From SZUA-430 sp964646885 (GTDB lineage Bacteria > Pseudomonadota > Alphaproteobacteria > Micropepsales > Micropepsaceae): a stretch of 7,454 nucleotides of DNA. Positions 1 through 6,377 of this stretch are shown here, piece after piece. The stretch covers positions 1 to 7,454 of the forward strand of contig CAZYFM010000150.1 of NCBI GenBank assembly GCA_964646885.1. The letters are read 5' to 3'. The notes under the pieces are model-generated. The model saw only the letters and a program-made list of their open reading frames with translations, ran no database searches and was not told the origin of the DNA. Every line of letters starts with the position of its first letter. The first letter of the stretch is position 1. The position numbers and the translations under genes were made by a program.

Positions 1-1572
1 CCGGTCATCTTCCGCAACACGCCGCAATGGTTCATCGCGATGGACAAGCCCATCGCCGAACTCGGTGGCAAGACCTTGCGCGAACTCGCATTGAAGGCCA
101 TTGACGATACGCAGTTCGTGCCGGCGAGCGGCCGCAATCGTCTCCGCTCGATGGTCGAGAGCAGGCCCGACTGGGTCATCTCGCGCCAGCGCGCCTGGGG
201 CGTGCCGATCCCGATCTTCGTCCGCAAGGAAGACGGCGAGATCCTGCGCGACGCCGACGTCAACGCGCGCGTGCGCGATGCCGTCGCCAAGGGCGGCACC
301 GACACCTGGTTCACGACCGACCCGCAGGAGTTCCTCGGCAACAAGTACAAGGCCGCAGACTACGAGCGCATCGATGACATCATCGACGTCTGGTTCGAGT
401 CCGGTTCGACGCACGCCTTCGTGATCGAGAAGGAGCACGGCTGGCCGGCCGATCTCTACCTCGAGGGGTCCGACCAGCATCGCGGCTGGTTTCAGTCCTC
501 GCTGCTCGAAGGCTGCGGCACGCGTGGGCGCGCGCCGTTCAAGACGGTGCTGACCCATGGCTTCGTGCTCGACGAGAAGGGCTACAAGCAGTCCAAGTCG
601 CTGGGCAATACGGTCGAACCGCAGAAGGTCGCCGACCAGAACGGCATCGAAATCATGCGTATCTGGGTGGCTTCGTCCGACTTCACGGAAGACCTGAAGC
701 TCGGGCCCAATATCCTCACGGCCAACGTCGAGACCTACCGCAAGCTCCGCAACACGATGCGCTACATCCTGTCCAACCTGAAGGACTGGAAGGACAGCGA
801 GCGCGTCGCCGTAAAGGACATGCCAGAACTTGAGCGCTGGGTTCTTCATCGCCTTAGCGAGATCGACCAGGTCGTGCGCGCGGGCTACGAGACCTTCGAC
901 TTCAACCGCGTCTTCACCACCCTGTTCAACTTCTGCACGACCGACCTGTCGGCCGTGTACTTCGACATCCGCAAGGACACGCTCTACTGCGACGCGCCGT
1001 CATCGATCCGCCGGCGTGCGGCGCGCACGGTGCTTGATCACCTGTTCAACTGCCTGACCGCCTGGCTCGCCCCCATCATGGTCTTCACGATGGAGGAAGT
1101 GTGGCGCACGCGGAACAAGGGCGAGTTCGACAGCGTCCACCTGCGCACCTTCCCCGAAGTGCCGGCCGACTGGGCCAACAAGGCCCTGGCCGACAAGTGG
1201 CAGCGCGTGCGCGAACTGCGCCGCGTCGTGACCGGAGCGCTCGAAGTGGCGCGCCGCGACAAGGTCATTGGTGCGAGCCTTGAAGCCGCGCCAACCCTCC
1301 ACGCGTCGAACGCCAACGACGTGGCCCTGCTGAAGGACCTCGATCTCGCCGAGATCGCGATCACCTCGGCCGCGCATGTATCGGGTGGTGCCGCTCCCGA
1401 GGGCGCATTCAGGCTCGAGGAAGTTCAGGGCGTGGCCGTGTCATTTGCAAAGGCGGAGGGAACGAAGTGCGCCCGCTGCTGGAAGATCCTGCCGGAGGTT
1501 GGCAAGAGCGCCGCTCACCCACATCTCTGTCTGCGGTGCGAGGCTGCCGTTGCGGAGCATGATCGAAAGTGA
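1..1572 (+). CDS. ileS: Isoleucyl-tRNA synthetase, C-terminal part (5' end outside window)
   Basis: Cytoplasmic class I aminoacyl-tRNA synthetase that charges tRNA-Ile with isoleucine. The reading frame is open from base 1 and ends with TGA at 1570-1572, giving 523 residues; the start and the HIGH motif lie upstream. Visible family blocks in order are PQWFIAMD near base 25, SRQRAWGVPIP near 180, DVWFESGSTHAF near 390, GSDQHRGWFQSSLL near 468, and the KMSKS-loop equivalent at 586-600, which reads KQSKS followed by LGN. The anticodon-binding region follows. A C-terminal zinc-finger pair (CARC encoded at 1468-1479 and CLRC at 1528-1539, 16 residues apart) matches the zinc site of bacterial IleRS. 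The last four bases overlap the GTG start of lspA, so the two are probably translationally coupled. The Gln in the KMSKS loop is unusual. Identity is essentially certain. Confidence 0.97.
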   Translation, partial: PVIFRNTPQWFIAMDKPIAELGGKTLRELALKAIDDTQFVPASGRNRLRSMVESRPDWVISRQRAWGVPIPIFVRKEDGEILRDADVNARVRDAVAKGGTDTWFTTDPQEFLGNKYKAADYERIDDIIDVWFESGSTHAFVIEKEHGWPADLYLEGSDQHRGWFQSSLLEGCGTRGRAPFKTVLTHGFVLDEKGYKQSKSLGNTVEPQKVADQNGIEIMRIWVASSDFTEDLKLGPNILTANVETYRKLRNTMRYILSNLKDWKDSERVAVKDMPELERWVLHRLSEIDQVVRAGYETFDFNRVFTTLFNFCTTDLSAVYFDIRKDTLYCDAPSSIRRRAARTVLDHLFNCLTAWLAPIMVFTMEEVWRTRNKGEFDSVHLRTFPEVPADWANKALADKWQRVRELRRVVTGALEVARRDKVIGASLEAAPTLHASNANDVALLKDLDLAEIAITSAAHVSGGAAPEGAFRLEEVQGVAVSFAKAEGTKCARCWKILPEVGKSAAHPHLCLRCEAAVAEHDRK

Positions 1573-2114
1573 AACAGCTGTTTCAGAACTGGGGCGCGCT
1601 CAGGTTCGGGCTCGCCGTGGCAATCCTGGCCCTGGTCCTCGACCAGGCGTGGAAGCTGTCTTTCCTGTTTGGCCTCGGCTGGGTGGAAACGGTCGGCCGG
1701 GCGCCCAATGGCTTGCGATACGAGATCCTGCCGTTTTTCGACATTGTCATGGTCTGGAACTACGGCATTTCCTACGGCCTGCTCGAGGCCACCACGTCCT
1801 GGGGCCGCTGGGCCCTGGTCCTGGTGGCAGTGGCAGTGACCGCGTTCCTTGTCCGGTGGTTGCGCTCGGTCAAGGACTTGCGGTTGGCCACTGCAATAGG
1901 CTTAATAATAGGCGGCGCGGTAGGAAATGTGATCGATCGCATGGTTTATGGCGCCGTTGCCGACTTTTTCCTGCTCCACGCCTTCGGTTATAACTGGTAT
2001 GTTTTCAACATCGCCGACATTGCCGTTGTGGGTGGGGTCATACTGATGGCCCTTGACCTCGTCCTGACCGAGTACAAGGGCAAATTGCGCGATGCCAAGG
2101 AGGATCGTTCGTGA
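1569..2114 (+). CDS. lspA: Lipoprotein signal peptidase (signal peptidase II)
   Basis: Inner-membrane aspartyl protease that cleaves the signal peptide of prolipoproteins before the lipid-modified cysteine. The product is 181 residues, slightly longer than the usual 160-170. Four hydrophobic segments are visible at roughly residues 11-35, 55-73, 80-98 and 106-121, with a further one near 148-168. Conserved features are DQxxK (D25 to K29), VWNxG (N64), the first catalytic aspartate in GNVIDR (D123) and the second in FNIAD (D150), the expected pair for this family. The start is GTG at 1569: it overlaps the ileS stop as GTGA and has a GGAG at 1554-1557, 11 bases upstream. The stop (2112-2114) overlaps the next GTG start in the same way. 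The location between ileS and a lipoprotein gene fits the common proteobacterial ileS-lspA order. Confidence 0.96.
   Translation: MKQLFQNWGALRFGLAVAILALVLDQAWKLSFLFGLGWVETVGRAPNGLRYEILPFFDIVMVWNYGISYGLLEATTSWGRWALVLVAVAVTAFLVRWLRSVKDLRLATAIGLIIGGAVGNVIDRMVYGAVADFFLLHAFGYNWYVFNIADIAVVGGVILMALDLVLTEYKGKLRDAKEDRS
2097..2103 (+). promoter_or_regulatory. Strong Shine-Dalgarno site for the bamF-like gene
   Basis: AAGGAGG lies inside the 3' end of lspA, seven bases before the GTG at 2111. It is a full-consensus ribosome binding site and supports the GTG as the true start. The other two GTGA junctions in this window have much weaker sites, so this gene may be translated independently as well as by coupling. 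Confidence 0.8.
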
Positions 2115-2707
2115 CGCATTTGCAGCGTAATCTTGCCATTGCAGCAGCTCTCGCACTGTCCGCCGCCGGGTGCACCGGCATGAAGGAGTCCCTGGGCGCC
2201 GGAAAGCAGGCGCCGGACGAAACTTCGGTGACCGCAAGGGCGCCGCTGGTCGTTCCCGCGACCTTCACCCTGAAGACCCCGACGCCCGGCGCTCCGCGTC
2301 CGCAGGACGCCGATGCAGCCACCCAGGCCCAGCGCGTTCTCGGTGGTGCGCCCAAGACGGCGGCGGCCACGCAGGGCGAACTCGAATTGCTCGCGGCTTC
2401 GGGCGCAACCCAAGCCGACCCGAACATCCGCCAGGAACTCCGCACCGAGGTGGTCAAGCAGGGCAAGCGCAAGTCCTATTCGGACACGGTCCTGTTCTGG
2501 CGCGGCCGCAAGGGCGATCCGGGCACGCCGCTCGACGCGAATGAGGAAGCCGCGCGACTTGCGTCGCAGGGTCCCGTGACGCCGTCCACGCCCTCCCAGG
2601 CCGATCCCGTGATCGAGAAGGACAGCGCCTCCGCTTCGGCGCCGACCGATCAGGAAAAGAAGGAAGCCGAGAAGGAAAGCTCCGGCGGCTGGTTCAACTG
2701 GTTCTAG
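2111..2707 (+). CDS. bamF: Outer-membrane lipoprotein, DUF3035 / BamF family
   Basis: Predicted 198-residue lipoprotein. The N-terminus has a short positive region (R6), a hydrophobic core (residues 8-19) and a lipobox-like AAGC ending at C21, somewhat degenerate because alanine occupies the usual Leu/Ile/Val position at -3. The residue after the cysteine is Thr, not Asp, consistent with outer-membrane sorting under the E. coli rule. The block from P35 to Q65, containing RAPLVVP and PGAPRPQ, is the recognisable DUF3035 core. DUF3035 includes BamF, described in Caulobacter as an extra lipoprotein of the BAM outer-membrane assembly complex. The rest is Ala/Pro/Glu-rich, low complexity and probably flexible, with a charged stretch before an aromatic C-terminus (GWFNWF). 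It starts inside lspA, whose product should process it. The family call is fairly secure; a BAM role here is inferred from the family. Confidence 0.78.
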   Translation: MTHLQRNLAIAAALALSAAGCTGMKESLGAGKQAPDETSVTARAPLVVPATFTLKTPTPGAPRPQDADAATQAQRVLGGAPKTAAATQGELELLAASGATQADPNIRQELRTEVVKQGKRKSYSDTVLFWRGRKGDPGTPLDANEEAARLASQGPVTPSTPSQADPVIEKDSASASAPTDQEKKEAEKESSGGWFNWF

Positions 2708-2720
2708 TCTGAACCCGCTC

Positions 2721-2729
2721 TGTGGATAA
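2721..2729 (-). promoter_or_regulatory. Perfect DnaA-box 9-mer (minus strand)
   Basis: The + strand reads TGTGGATAA, the exact reverse complement of the consensus DnaA box TTATCCACA. It lies in the 97-base gap between the bamF-like stop and pgi, eight bases before the terminator stem. A single box does not make an origin. It could be a DnaA regulatory or titration site, or chance. Confidence 0.45.
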
Positions 2730-2736
2730 GTTGTCA

Positions 2737-2767
2737 GGGGGCAGTATTCTGCCCCCTTCCTGTTTTT
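2737..2767 (+). terminator. Rho-independent terminator after ileS-lspA-bamF
   Basis: A perfect 8-bp stem, GGGGGCAG at 2737-2744 with CTGCCCCC at 2749-2756, closes on a four-base TATT loop. It is followed by a T-rich run interrupted by a few C and G bases (TTCCTGTTTTT). The stop of the bamF-like gene is 29 bases upstream, so this is the end of the ileS-lspA-bamF transcript. On the minus strand no T tract follows, so it is probably one-directional. Confidence 0.88.
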
Positions 2768-2804
2768 GCTTTTCTTCACCGCGGAAATTGGCCAAGACGG
2801 CAGA

Positions 2805-4097
2805 ATGGTGACGTTCGGATATCAGCAGGACCTGGCGCCGGCCTTGGGCCACGAAGCGCTCAAGCACGCCTTCGCCCGGCGCAGGCTTCCGGCGGTCGCG
2901 GCACTGAAGGCCTGGCTCGCCTCGACCGATCCGCGCTTCACGGCATTTCGCCGTTCACTCGAGCGTCGCGACGATCTCGAGCCCGCCTCAAGCATCGCAG
3001 CCCACCTGACGAAGGACTCGAGCGATGTTGTCGTGCTGGGCATCGGCGGCTCCAGCCTGGGCGCGCAGGCCATCGCCCAGCTCGCCTGGTGGGGAACGCC
3101 GGCCGCAGCGACGCCCGCCGGCAAGCCGCGCCTGCACTTCATCGACAACCTGGACGGCTCGACATTCCGCCGCTTCCTCGAGGGCGTGGACCTGCGCACG
3201 ACGCGCTTCCACCTGGTCTCGAAATCGGGCGGCACTGCGGAGCCGCTGCTTCAGGCCCTCGCTGTCATCAGCGCGATCGAGGCAGCCGGCGGCGGCAAGT
3301 ACCTGAAGCACCATTTCGCAGGCGAGACCGAGCCGGGAGACAATCCGGTGCGCCGCCTGTTGCAGGAAATCGGGGCGCCGATCCTCGACCATGACCCCGA
3401 CCTCGGCGGCCGTTACACCGCGTTCTCGACCGTCGGCCTCGTCCCCGCACTGCTCGCGGGCCTCGATGCCGTGCGCTTTCGGGAAGCCGGCCTCAAGGCA
3501 TTGCAGGACGCCGCATCCGGCAGCAACATCGCCGCCGCCGAAGGTGCCGCGCTCGCCGTCGGCGCGCGCGACGCGGGGCTTTCGCAGCAGGTGATGTGGA
3601 ACTACTCCGACCGTCTCGAGCGCCTGTCGAAATGGTGGCGCCAGCTCTGGGCCGAAAGCCTCGGCAAGGCCGGGCAGGGAACGACACCCGTTGATGCGCT
3701 GGGCCCGGTCGACCAGCACAGCCAGCTGCAGCTCTATCTCGACGGCCCGGCGGACAAGCTTTTCTCCGTGATCAGCGCGCCGCGCGGGGACACGGTGAAG
3801 GCAAGCCAGGACTGGGCCATAAAGCTCGGCCTGCCGCTCTTTGCCGACAGGGATCTTGGCGACGTTTCGGACGCGCAGGCCCGTGCCACCGTCGAAACGC
3901 TGCGCAGCCACGGCCGCCCGGTGCGGACCTTCACGCTCGACGGCCCGCTGGACGAGACGCGCCTCGCATCCCTCATGGTACACTTCATCCTCGAGACGCT
4001 TGTCGCGGCCACGCTCTGGAACGTCGACCCGTTCGGCCAGCCCGCCGTCGAAGCCGGCAAGCAGCTGACGAAATCCTACCTGGAACGCAGGCCGTGA
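2805..4097 (+). CDS. pgi: Glucose-6-phosphate isomerase, short form
   Basis: Cytoplasmic isomerase interconverting glucose-6-phosphate and fructose-6-phosphate. From ATG 2805 the protein has 430 residues, shorter than the roughly 550 of E. coli Pgi and close to the compact bacterial forms. Visible SIS-fold blocks: GIGGSSLG (79-86), the phosphate-binding SKSGGT (139-144), GGRYTAFSTVG (from 201, corresponding to family signature 1), AESLGK with the likely catalytic Glu284, DQHSQ with the likely ring-opening His305, and FGQPAVEAGK with Lys419 (signature 2). ATG 2805 is preferred over an in-frame TTG at 2766 because the TTG lies in the terminator T tract; GTG 2808 is also possible. No good Shine-Dalgarno site is visible. 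No clear promoter is seen between the terminator and the start. The stop overlaps the mutL start as GTGA. Confidence 0.93.
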   Translation: MVTFGYQQDLAPALGHEALKHAFARRRLPAVAALKAWLASTDPRFTAFRRSLERRDDLEPASSIAAHLTKDSSDVVVLGIGGSSLGAQAIAQLAWWGTPAAATPAGKPRLHFIDNLDGSTFRRFLEGVDLRTTRFHLVSKSGGTAEPLLQALAVISAIEAAGGGKYLKHHFAGETEPGDNPVRRLLQEIGAPILDHDPDLGGRYTAFSTVGLVPALLAGLDAVRFREAGLKALQDAASGSNIAAAEGAALAVGARDAGLSQQVMWNYSDRLERLSKWWRQLWAESLGKAGQGTTPVDALGPVDQHSQLQLYLDGPADKLFSVISAPRGDTVKASQDWAIKLGLPLFADRDLGDVSDAQARATVETLRSHGRPVRTFTLDGPLDETRLASLMVHFILETLVAATLWNVDPFGQPAVEAGKQLTKSYLERRP

Positions 4098-5929
4098 GGA
4101 TCCGCCGTCTTTCGGAAGGCACCATCAATCGCATTGCAGCCGGCGAAGTCGTCGAGCGTCCAGCCTCGGCCCTCAAGGAATTGATCGAGAACGCGATCGA
4201 CGCCGGCGCACACAACATCCACATTCATGTCGCCAATGGCGGCATGTCGCTGATACGCATTGCCGATGATGGATGCGGCATGGATCCGCAGGAACTGCAG
4301 CTCGCCATAGAGCGCCACGCCACCTCCAAGCTTCCTGTCGATGACGCGGGCGAGGACGACCTGATGGCGATCGGCACGCTGGGCTTTCGCGGCGAGGCAT
4401 TGCCATCGATCGGCGCCATCGCGCGCCTCGACATCGTGTCCCGCCCGAAAGGCGCCAGGGACGCCCACGCAATTTCGGTCGAAGGGGGCGTCGTCGGGCG
4501 CCCACGTCCCGAGGCCTTCAACAGCTTTGCGCCACACGGCACCGTCATCGAGGTGCGCGATCTCTTCTTCGCGACGCCGGCTCGCCTGAAGTTCCTGAAG
4601 TCCGAGCGTGCCGAAGTGATGGCCATCGTCGACACCGTGCGTCGTCTCGCACTCGCGCGCGCCGACATCGGCTTTCGCCTGACCACCGACGAACGGCAGG
4701 TCCTTCGCGCCGAACCGCAGGGCGGCGATCTCTTCGATGGGCGCTTGCGCCGCCTGTCTGACGTGCTCGGCGAAGAGTTCTCGCACAACGCCATGAAGGT
4801 GGACGCGCTGCGTGGCGAGGTCCGCGTGACGGGCTATGCCGGCCTGCCAACCTATTCGCGCGGAACGGCGGCGCACCAGTACCTCTTCGTCAACGGCCGC
4901 CCCGTGCGCGACAAGCTTCTGGTGGGCGCCGTGCGCGGGGCCTATGCCGACGTGCTGGCGCGTGATCGCCACCCGGCCGTCGCCCTGTTCCTTGATCTTC
5001 CGGCAAGCGAGGTCGACGTCAACGTCCATCCGGCGAAGACGGAAGTCCGCTTCCGGGACTCAAGCTTCGTGCGTGGCCTCATCGTGAGCGCGCTCAAGGC
5101 CGCGATCATGCAGAGCGCGAGCCGCACTTCGACGACGGTCTCCACGGGCGCGCTTGAGCAGATGCGCCTCATGCGGGAGGCCTGGGCGCCGCAGCCGCTG
5201 GGCGCAGGCCTGCGCCAGTCCGCCGAACCCGGCGCCGTCTTTGTGCCACCTCCGCCATCACCCCGCCAGCAGCATTTCCTCGACGCGCCGCCGATGGCCC
5301 GCCCCCTCGACGAAGCGCCGCCACAGGCGGCCGCCACCGACGCCAGCCAGTTTCCCCTCGGTGCCGCACGGGGACAGCTTCACAACACCTACATCGTCTC
5401 ACAGACGCGCGACGGCATGGTGATCGTCGACCAGCACGCCGCGCACGAGCGCCTGGTGCTGATGAAGATGCAGGGGGCTGCCGCGGCGCGCGGCATCGAC
5501 CGTCAGTCGCTTCTGATCCCCGAAGTTGTGTCCCTCGAACCGGGACTCGCGGCGACGATTGTCGCGCGGGCTGAAGAGCTTCAGGCCTTCGGCCTCGTTG
5601 TCGAAGGCTTCGGCCCCGATGCCGTCCTCGTGCGCGAGGTTCCGTCGCTGCTGAAGGGCGGAGACATCAAGCAGCTCGTGCAGGACCTCGCGGACGAGAT
5701 CAACGAGTATGGCAGTGCGCTCTCCTTGAAGGAGAAGCTCGACGAGGTCTTTGCGACCATGGCGTGCCACGGTTCTGTAAGGGCAGGGCGCAGCCTCACG
5801 CTTGATGAAATGAACGCCCTCCTGCGCGAAATGGAGGCAACGCCATTGTCCGGCCAGTGCAATCACGGGCGGCCGACCTATGTCGAACTCAAGCTCACCG
5901 ACATCGAGAAGCTCTTCGGTCGCCGCTGA
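4094..5929 (+). CDS. mutL: DNA mismatch repair protein MutL (endonuclease-type)
   Basis: MutL links MutS mismatch recognition to strand removal. The 611-residue protein has an N-terminal GHKL ATPase: E29 and N33 in ELIENAIDAG, D58 in DDGCGM, ATSK (76-79) and the family signature GFRGEAL (97-103). A transducer domain follows to about residue 335, then a Pro/Ala-rich linker to about 420. The C-terminal dimerisation and nuclease domain carries DQHAAHE (446-452), ACHGSVRAG (from 557) and QCNHGRP (588-594). These three motifs mark MutLs that nick DNA themselves, as in bacteria lacking MutH. The final Glu of DQHA(x)2E(x)4E is Met457 here. The GTG start at 4094 overlaps the pgi stop and fits the family N-terminus; the ribosome site is weak, suggesting coupling to pgi. 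Identity is certain; nuclease activity is inferred. Confidence 0.96.
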   Translation: MRIRRLSEGTINRIAAGEVVERPASALKELIENAIDAGAHNIHIHVANGGMSLIRIADDGCGMDPQELQLAIERHATSKLPVDDAGEDDLMAIGTLGFRGEALPSIGAIARLDIVSRPKGARDAHAISVEGGVVGRPRPEAFNSFAPHGTVIEVRDLFFATPARLKFLKSERAEVMAIVDTVRRLALARADIGFRLTTDERQVLRAEPQGGDLFDGRLRRLSDVLGEEFSHNAMKVDALRGEVRVTGYAGLPTYSRGTAAHQYLFVNGRPVRDKLLVGAVRGAYADVLARDRHPAVALFLDLPASEVDVNVHPAKTEVRFRDSSFVRGLIVSALKAAIMQSASRTSTTVSTGALEQMRLMREAWAPQPLGAGLRQSAEPGAVFVPPPPSPRQQHFLDAPPMARPLDEAPPQAAATDASQFPLGAARGQLHNTYIVSQTRDGMVIVDQHAAHERLVLMKMQGAAAARGIDRQSLLIPEVVSLEPGLAATIVARAEELQAFGLVVEGFGPDAVLVREVPSLLKGGDIKQLVQDLADEINEYGSALSLKEKLDEVFATMACHGSVRAGRSLTLDEMNALLREMEATPLSGQCNHGRPTYVELKLTDIEKLFGRR

Positions 5930-6011
5930 TTCGCGTTTTCACGCGCGTTCGGTTCCGTTTCCCCATCATGTCCCTGCGTTGGCTTTGTGTGGCAAGCTGT
6001 CGCACGCTTTT

Positions 6012-6037
6012 GGAGCGGAAGGCAGCCTGGCCGCTCC
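6012..6037. repeat. Inverted repeat, 7-bp arms, 12-base loop
   Basis: GGAGCGG (6012-6018) pairs with CCGCTCC (6031-6037). No T tract follows on either strand, so it is not a standard intrinsic terminator. It could fold in the mutL 3' untranslated RNA and protect or pause it. Confidence 0.45.
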
Positions 6038-6096
6038 GCACCAGAGAAGGCAAGTGCTGGGCGAAGCTCCGCCAATGCAGATCAAAGATGTTGGCA

Positions 6097-6106
6097 ACAG
6101 TACTGT
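6097..6106. repeat. Perfect 10-bp palindrome ACAGTACTGT
   Basis: Exactly self-complementary sequence in the intergenic region. It could be a binding site for a dimeric regulator, but it does not match an operator I recognise and lies about 340 bases before the next start. Confidence 0.35.
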
Positions 6107-6125
6107 GAACCCGCCGAACCCGTTG

Positions 6126-6157
6126 AGTGCAGTGCACGACCGGCCTCGCTCTGCACT
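6126..6157. repeat. Inverted repeat with a nested odd palindrome
   Basis: AGTGCAG (6126-6132) pairs with CTGCACT (6151-6157) across an 18-base loop. The left arm also overlaps an 11-base odd palindrome, GTGCAGTGCAC, at 6127-6137, so two alternative structures are possible. No T tract follows the right arm. Confidence 0.35.
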
Positions 6158-6213
6158 TCCTCACGAAGGTTAATTTCTGAACGGGGCGCAGGTTTCTTTG
6201 CCGAATTGGGCAA

Positions 6214-6237
6214 TACCCGTGGGTTATCCACAGGGTA
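6214..6237. repeat. 9-bp bulged hairpin overlapping a DnaA box
   Basis: TACCCGTGG (6214-6222) pairs with CCAC at 6228-6231 plus GGGTA at 6233-6237, leaving one bulged A at 6232 and a five-base GTTAT loop. It is the most stable-looking structure of the intergenic region. The bases after it (GGAAGTTATTCC) are not a T tract, so terminator function is doubtful. Confidence 0.5.
6224..6232 (+). promoter_or_regulatory. Perfect DnaA-box 9-mer (plus strand)
   Basis: TTATCCACA, the exact consensus, occupies the loop and right arm of the hairpin at 6214-6237, at the border between the GC-rich and AT-rich halves of the intergenic region. It is about 217 bases before the oxidase start. I found no close second box nearby, so an origin is not supported; a regulatory site or chance are the alternatives. 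Confidence 0.45.
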
Positions 6238-6357
6238 GGAAGTTATTCCATTAAATAGGAATCATGTCGGTCGCCTGTGTCGAAATTCCCACAATCCCCA
6301 CCCAATCATCCTTACCCGTGCGCCCCCAACTACGAACCCCGGACTTTATTCCCTAAG

Positions 6358-6377
6358 ATTACAAAATAATTACAAAA
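6358..6377 (+). promoter_or_regulatory. Tandem direct repeat ATTACAAAA, 11-bp period
   Basis: Two identical 9-mers at 6358-6366 and 6369-6377 are separated by two bases, giving an 11-base period, about one helical turn. This is the typical spacing of half-sites for OmpR/PhoB-type response regulators, which bind direct repeats on one DNA face. It lies 72-91 bases before the oxidase ATG, a plausible activator or operator position. The regulator is unknown. Confidence 0.45.

Noticed and set aside
2766..2804. TTG start giving pgi a 13-residue N-terminal extension
   Set aside because: The TTG falls in the T tract of the terminator with no ribosome site; ATG 2805 is more likely.
2988..3983. 331-residue open frame on the minus strand
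   Set aside because: It lies wholly antisense to pgi, whose motifs are unmistakable. Long antisense frames are expected in GC-rich DNA, and this one shows no recognisable domain.
4076..5029. 317-residue open frame on the minus strand
   Set aside because: Antisense to the conserved ATPase half of mutL, with no domain seen; a GC-rich shadow frame.
6012..6037. Hairpin as the intrinsic terminator of pgi-mutL
   Set aside because: The stem is only 7 bp with a 12-base loop and no T tract follows; a Rho-dependent end is equally possible.
5880..6173. 97-residue open frame on the + strand after mutL
   Set aside because: It starts inside mutL in another frame, has no ribosome site and its composition is low-complexity at the start; no protein family recognised.
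6245..6262. ATTCC-N8-GGAAT inverted repeat as an operator
   Set aside because: The arms are only 5 bp with no extension; such short repeats are common in AT-rich DNA.
6342..6370. Sigma-70 promoter GACTTT-N17-AATAAT
   Set aside because: The -35 element is a poor match and the -10 overlaps the direct repeat; too weak to call as a promoter.
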